The translations under genes were made by a program, and so were the position numbers. From NCBI GenBank assembly GCA_033032865.1, contig JAWHQI010000005.1, positions 4,798,001-4,862,000 of the forward strand: a stretch of DNA of 64,000 bases. The letters are read 5' to 3'. Below, piece after piece: positions 60,110-64,000 of the stretch. This stretch comes from Dactylorhiza incarnata. Lineage: Eukaryota > Streptophyta > Magnoliopsida > Asparagales > Orchidaceae. Under the pieces are notes generated by a model. It worked only from the letters and a program-made list of their open reading frames with translations. It ran no database searches and had not been told where the DNA came from. How positions within the stretch are numbered: the first letter of the stretch is position 1; each line of letters begins with the position of its first letter.

Positions 60110-63063
60110 GTGTGTTTTCTCACTAAGGAAAAGGAAGACATGTGGTACTTGAACTCGGGATGTTCCAAACACATGACGAGTAACAAAGTAATAAGTTCCT
60201 TAGCCTCACAAAGAAGAAAGGAGGAATGGTGACTTTTGGTGGCAATGGAAAGGGAAGAATCTTACGCATAAGTACAATGGGTAACGACTCTTTCTCTATT
60301 ACAAATGTTTTATATGTAAGAGACTTAAAACATAACCTAATCTCAATTAGTCAACTGTGCGATAAAGGTCTTAATGTTTTATTTGAATCTTCTAAAATTT
60401 GTGTAAAATTATAAATTCTAAACCTAATGATATTGTACTCACTGCACCAATAACTCACAATGTCTATGTGATTGCTTTTCATGATCTTTCACATGCTTCA
60501 CTAAAATGTCTAATCTCAAAAAATGAAGAACTAGAATTATGGTATAGGCGTCTTGGTCACTCTAGCACCAAGTTAATTTTGAAATTGTCAAAAAATAAAA
60601 TACTTAGAGGTTTGCCAATGCTTAATGGAAACATATCATCACTTTGCCCGCCTTGCCAAAAAGAAAAAATTCTCAAAAACATCATTTAAAAATAAAAATG
60701 AAATTTCTACCACTAGACCCTTACAACTAATTCACATGGACCTATTTGGACCAATTAGCACTTGTAGTATAGGAGGTAGAAAGTACATGTTTGTGTTGAT
60801 TGATGATTACTCTAGATTCACGTGGACATTATTTCTTAACTCCAAATTCGATGCTTTTTCCGAATTTACAAAATTATGCAATCATATACAAAATGAGGTA
60901 GATTTAAAAATTAAATGCATTCGCTCGGATCATGGAGGGGAATTTGAAAATGAAATTTTCACAACTTTTTGCAATAATCTAGGCATCAAACACAAATTTT
61001 CCGCTCCATGCACCCCCTCAACAAAATGGTGTGGTGGAGAGGAAAAATAAAACCATTCAGAAACTTGCACGTACTATGCTATCAGAGTATGGGTTGCCTA
61101 GATCTTTTTGGGCCGAAGTGGTAAATACTTCTTGCTATGTAATAAATTAAGTCATGCTTCGCCCAATTTTAAAATTGACACCATATGAACTATATTGCCA
61201 AAAAATCTAATGTATCTTACTTTCATGTTTTTGGGTGTAAATGCTTTATTTTAAATACGAAAGATACTTTAACAAAATTTGATGAAAAATGTGATGAAGG
61301 AATTTTTCTTGGATACTCTTCAACTAGCAAAGCATATAGAATATACAATAAAAAAACTAAAAAGATAAGAGAGTCCATTCATGTTAGGTTTGATGAACTT
61401 TTTCCTTGTGTAGATCCTAATATTGCAGGAAAAGAAGAGGAACCCCTTTCACCCTTGGAGCATGAGGATGATGAACCGCTTGGAGTTGATAAAGAAAAAT
61501 AGGTGGAGCAAGAAGATTTTGTGCCTCCAAGCGTGCTTAGATTTACAAAAGATCATCCAAGGGAGCTTATAATTGGAGAACCATCAAGAGAGGTAAGGAC
61601 ACATTCTTCTATTCATGAATCTTTTTCTAATTAATGTTTTGTTTCCAAAATTGAACCCAAAAATGTTTCAACCGCTTTAAATGATGAATTTTGGTTTATT
61701 GCCTTGAATGAAGAAATAAATCAATTTGAACGAAATAGGGTTTGGAAGATAGTAGAAAGACAATCTAATCATCCTGTTATAGGTGTAAAATGGATATTTC
61801 AAAATAAATTAGATAGAGATTCTAGAATCACTAGGAGCAAAGCTAAATTAGTAACACAAGGTCACTCTCAAATCGAGGGGGTAGATTTTGATGAAACATT
61901 TGCACCCGTTGCTCGTCTTGAATCTATTAGTTTTTTTTTTTGCTTTTGCGAGTTATAAGAAGTTTAAACAATTTCAAATGAATGTTAAAAGTGTTTTCTT
62001 AAATGGGATAATTAAAGAAGAGGTTTATGTTGAACAACCCCCCAGTTTTATAGATGAAAATTTTCCTAATCATGTTTATAGATTAGAAAAAGTGCTTTAT
62101 GGTTTAAAGCAAGCTCTCGTGCTTGGTATGAGCGTTTAACATCTTTTTATTCAGGCACAGTTATAAAATGGGTAGTGCCGATAACAGACTCTTCATTAAG
62201 CATATTAAAAAAGATTTGATTATTTTACAAATTTACGTTGATCATATTATTTTTGGAGACACTAATGAAGAGTTGTGTAATGAAGTAGTACAAGTGATGC
62301 AAAACAAATTTGATATGAGCTTGGTTGGAGAACTCATATACTTTTTAGGTTTTCAAATCACACACAGAAATGATGGAATCTTTATTTGTCAAACTAAATA
62401 TGTACATGATATACTAAAATGTTTTGGATTTGAAAACTAAAAATTAGCTAATACACCAATGAGTGCATCACTAAAATTGGGAGAGGATGAATCCAGAATT
62501 TCAATTGATCAAACTTTGTATAGAGGAATGATTTGATCATTATTGTATTTGAGTGCTTCTAGACCTGACATTACTTTTGCCGTATCTTTATCCGCTAGAT
62601 TTCATGCTGATCCAAAAGAATCTCATTTAAAAGCGATGGAACAAATTTTTAGATATTTTTTCGGAACATCTAGATTAGGTCTTGGTACCCAAACAATGAT
62701 TCTTTTCTTTTACATGGATATTCTGATTCTGATTATGCGGGGTGTTCATTAGATAGGAAAAGCACGAGTGACACATGTCATTTATTAAGCCCTTCACTAG
62801 TTGCATGGTCGAGTAAAAAACAAAATTTAGTTGCCCTCTTCACCACCGAGGCCGAATATATCACACTAGGAAGTTGTTGTGCACATGCATTATGGATGAC
62901 TCAAACCTTAGAAGACTTCGGAGTTCATCTAACCAATATTGAACAAAAATGTGACAATAAAAGTGCTATTGACCTAACAACAAATCCCATTCATCACTCA
63001 AGATCCAAACAAATTGATGTGAGACATCACTTCATTGAGGATCACATAAAGAAAGAACATGTG
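60110..63063 (+). pseudogene. Pol of element G (fragmented, 3' truncated)
   Basis: It continues in frame after the amber stop. The protease site reads WYLNSGCSK, with Asn replacing the catalytic Asp. Integrase pieces carry HMDLFGP and RSDHGGEFE (60625-61050). Reverse transcriptase pieces at 61704-62139 and 62168-62440 include IYVDHIIF, with His replacing the second catalytic Asp. RNase H (62896-63063) breaks off at KKEHV. Many one-base indels and stops make it non-functional. Confidence 0.87.
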
Positions 63064-64000
63064 CAAGATCCCTCCCCCGCACCGGGGAGTTCCCAGATCT
63101 TATGCCCAGATCCACCGCCTTACGGTGACAACAACCCCTGGGTTAGTCGCCTCTGCAAGACGCCGATCCTACCGGCAAGAATGATCAACCGTGCCAACAT
63201 GAGATAATAAGTAAACAATAAAAAATAAGTCCACAATCATACACACACACACATAGTCCATCAATGAGCTCAAATGAAAGAGAGTAAGGGCTTATGCCCA
63301 GTACATGTCCAAAAATAAGTAAAAGCACACTCTTTCACTCTACATCTATGCAGAAGCTAACAAAACTCTCATCGAACTATCGTCGAGTAGTAGTAGTGCG
63401 CGGCGACTGCTCCTCAGGTCTTTACATCACGTCCTGCTGCTCTAACTTCTCGGACCCCTGGTGTTACGACCACATCTGACCGTTAGTCAAAAATACTAAG
63501 CCAGTTTTGTCCTCGCCTCCCCCCGTGACTCCTAGGCACTGAGCGGGAGGACGAAGCGGAGGATAACAATGAGTAAAAACAAAGCAGGTGACATGGAATT
63601 AACTAGCAAGCATGTGCATATATAAACTACTATAGATAAACTACTATAGATAAACTACTATAGGATAAGAGCTATACTAGCAGTTCTATATATAACTCGA
63701 GCAGTGTAAGATAAATAAGCAAAGAATGGCAAGCAATAAACATAGTAACAATTGAAGTATGGTAAGAGCAACTAAAATGTAACCTTAACTTACATGGATG
63801 CCCATACAAATATATTAGTTAAGGGGTCTGGCACAAAGGTAAACTCATCATATAAAAGAGACCATACTAATTTATATGATGTTGTCTTGTTTATGAAATG
63901 ATGTTATGTCAAGCTGTGTAATGCAATTATGCAACTCACCCACTCGACTCTATGCGCACAGACCTTTTGTAAGTTTCCTCTATTCGAGTGTGTCAACTCA
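63064..64000. other. Unidentified sequence truncating element G
   Basis: It begins CAAGATCCCTCCCCCGCACC, a sharp change in composition from the AT-rich pol of G. It contains a CA microsatellite (about 63239-63252) and three tandem copies of ATAAACTACTATAG (about 63624-63665). No ORF gives a recognisable protein. It may be the end of another transposable element that continues beyond the window. Confidence 0.4.

Larger units (their letters stand above)
56662..63063 (+). mobile_element. Sirevirus-like element G, decayed and truncated at the 3' end
   Basis: A 5' LTR, a PBS (TGGTATCAGAGC at 58148), gag and most of pol are present, each homologous to F. At 63063 the RNase H frame stops matching right after KKEHV, and unrelated sequence follows with no 3' LTR. 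It is more damaged than F. Confidence 0.88.

Overview
This window is plant genomic DNA made almost entirely of transposable elements inserted into one another. It is probably from an angiosperm with a repeat-rich genome. The evidence is plant-type Ty1/copia elements primed with a TGGTATCAGAGC initiator-Met-tRNA site, Sirevirus-like elements carrying an extra coiled-coil ORF after pol, and a plant hAT transposon. I found no host gene, rRNA or tRNA gene, or CRISPR array.

Layout, with nesting read from target-site duplications (TSDs). Copia element A (1-673 and 12146-17168) is split by an almost perfect Sirevirus-like element B (674-12140, TSD AGGAG), whose two 1376-bp LTRs differ at one base that I can find. 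A truncated leader (17169-17534) and a 158-bp tandem repeat follow. That repeat was split by copia element D (17656-47100, TSD CTGAC) and by Sirevirus-like element F (47846-56090, TSD GGAAC). D was invaded by a minus-strand LTR element E (24232-45561, TSD TTCAT). E was invaded by a hAT transposon (25799-28638, 8-bp TSD GACTCATC) and by a second ORF3-bearing Sirevirus-like element C (30547-42720, TSD GAATC/TAATC). C carries a 484-bp solo LTR (38521-39004) inside its extra ORF. To the right lie an LTR fragment H (56176-56661), a decayed element G (56662-63063) and an unidentified tail (63064-64000).

How the genes work together. Each complete LTR element has gag (coat and RNA binding), then protease, integrase, reverse transcriptase and RNase H. 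B and C add a third ORF of roughly 800-850 codons with acidic linker, coiled coils and conserved ends, but no visible membrane segment. B has all three ORFs open and could be an active copy. A was open until B hit it. C, D, F and G carry nonsense codons and frameshifts. E appears non-autonomous, with one zinc-knuckle, WDEE-repeat protein.

The most interesting signal is an architecture shared by all the elements. Upstream of its TATA-like box, each carries an array of short inverted repeats whose core differs from element to element: CGAATTCG in B and D, TCTCGAGA in C, TAACGC/GCGTTA in F, ACCGC/GCGGT in G, CGCACG/CGTGCG in E, GCGGTCT in the solo LTR, GCGCATGC in H, and three long hairpins in the hAT element. 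In B and C the same element-specific palindrome recurs between pol and the third ORF, again just before a TATA box, so ORF3 seems to have its own promoter built on the element's private motif. One explanation is an element-encoded factor that recognises its own motif; another is a host factor or small-RNA source. Other candidates for new biology are a covarying U5 stem-loop, a conserved 3'-splice-site-like sequence at the gag-pol boundary of four elements, and hairpins in the D leader.
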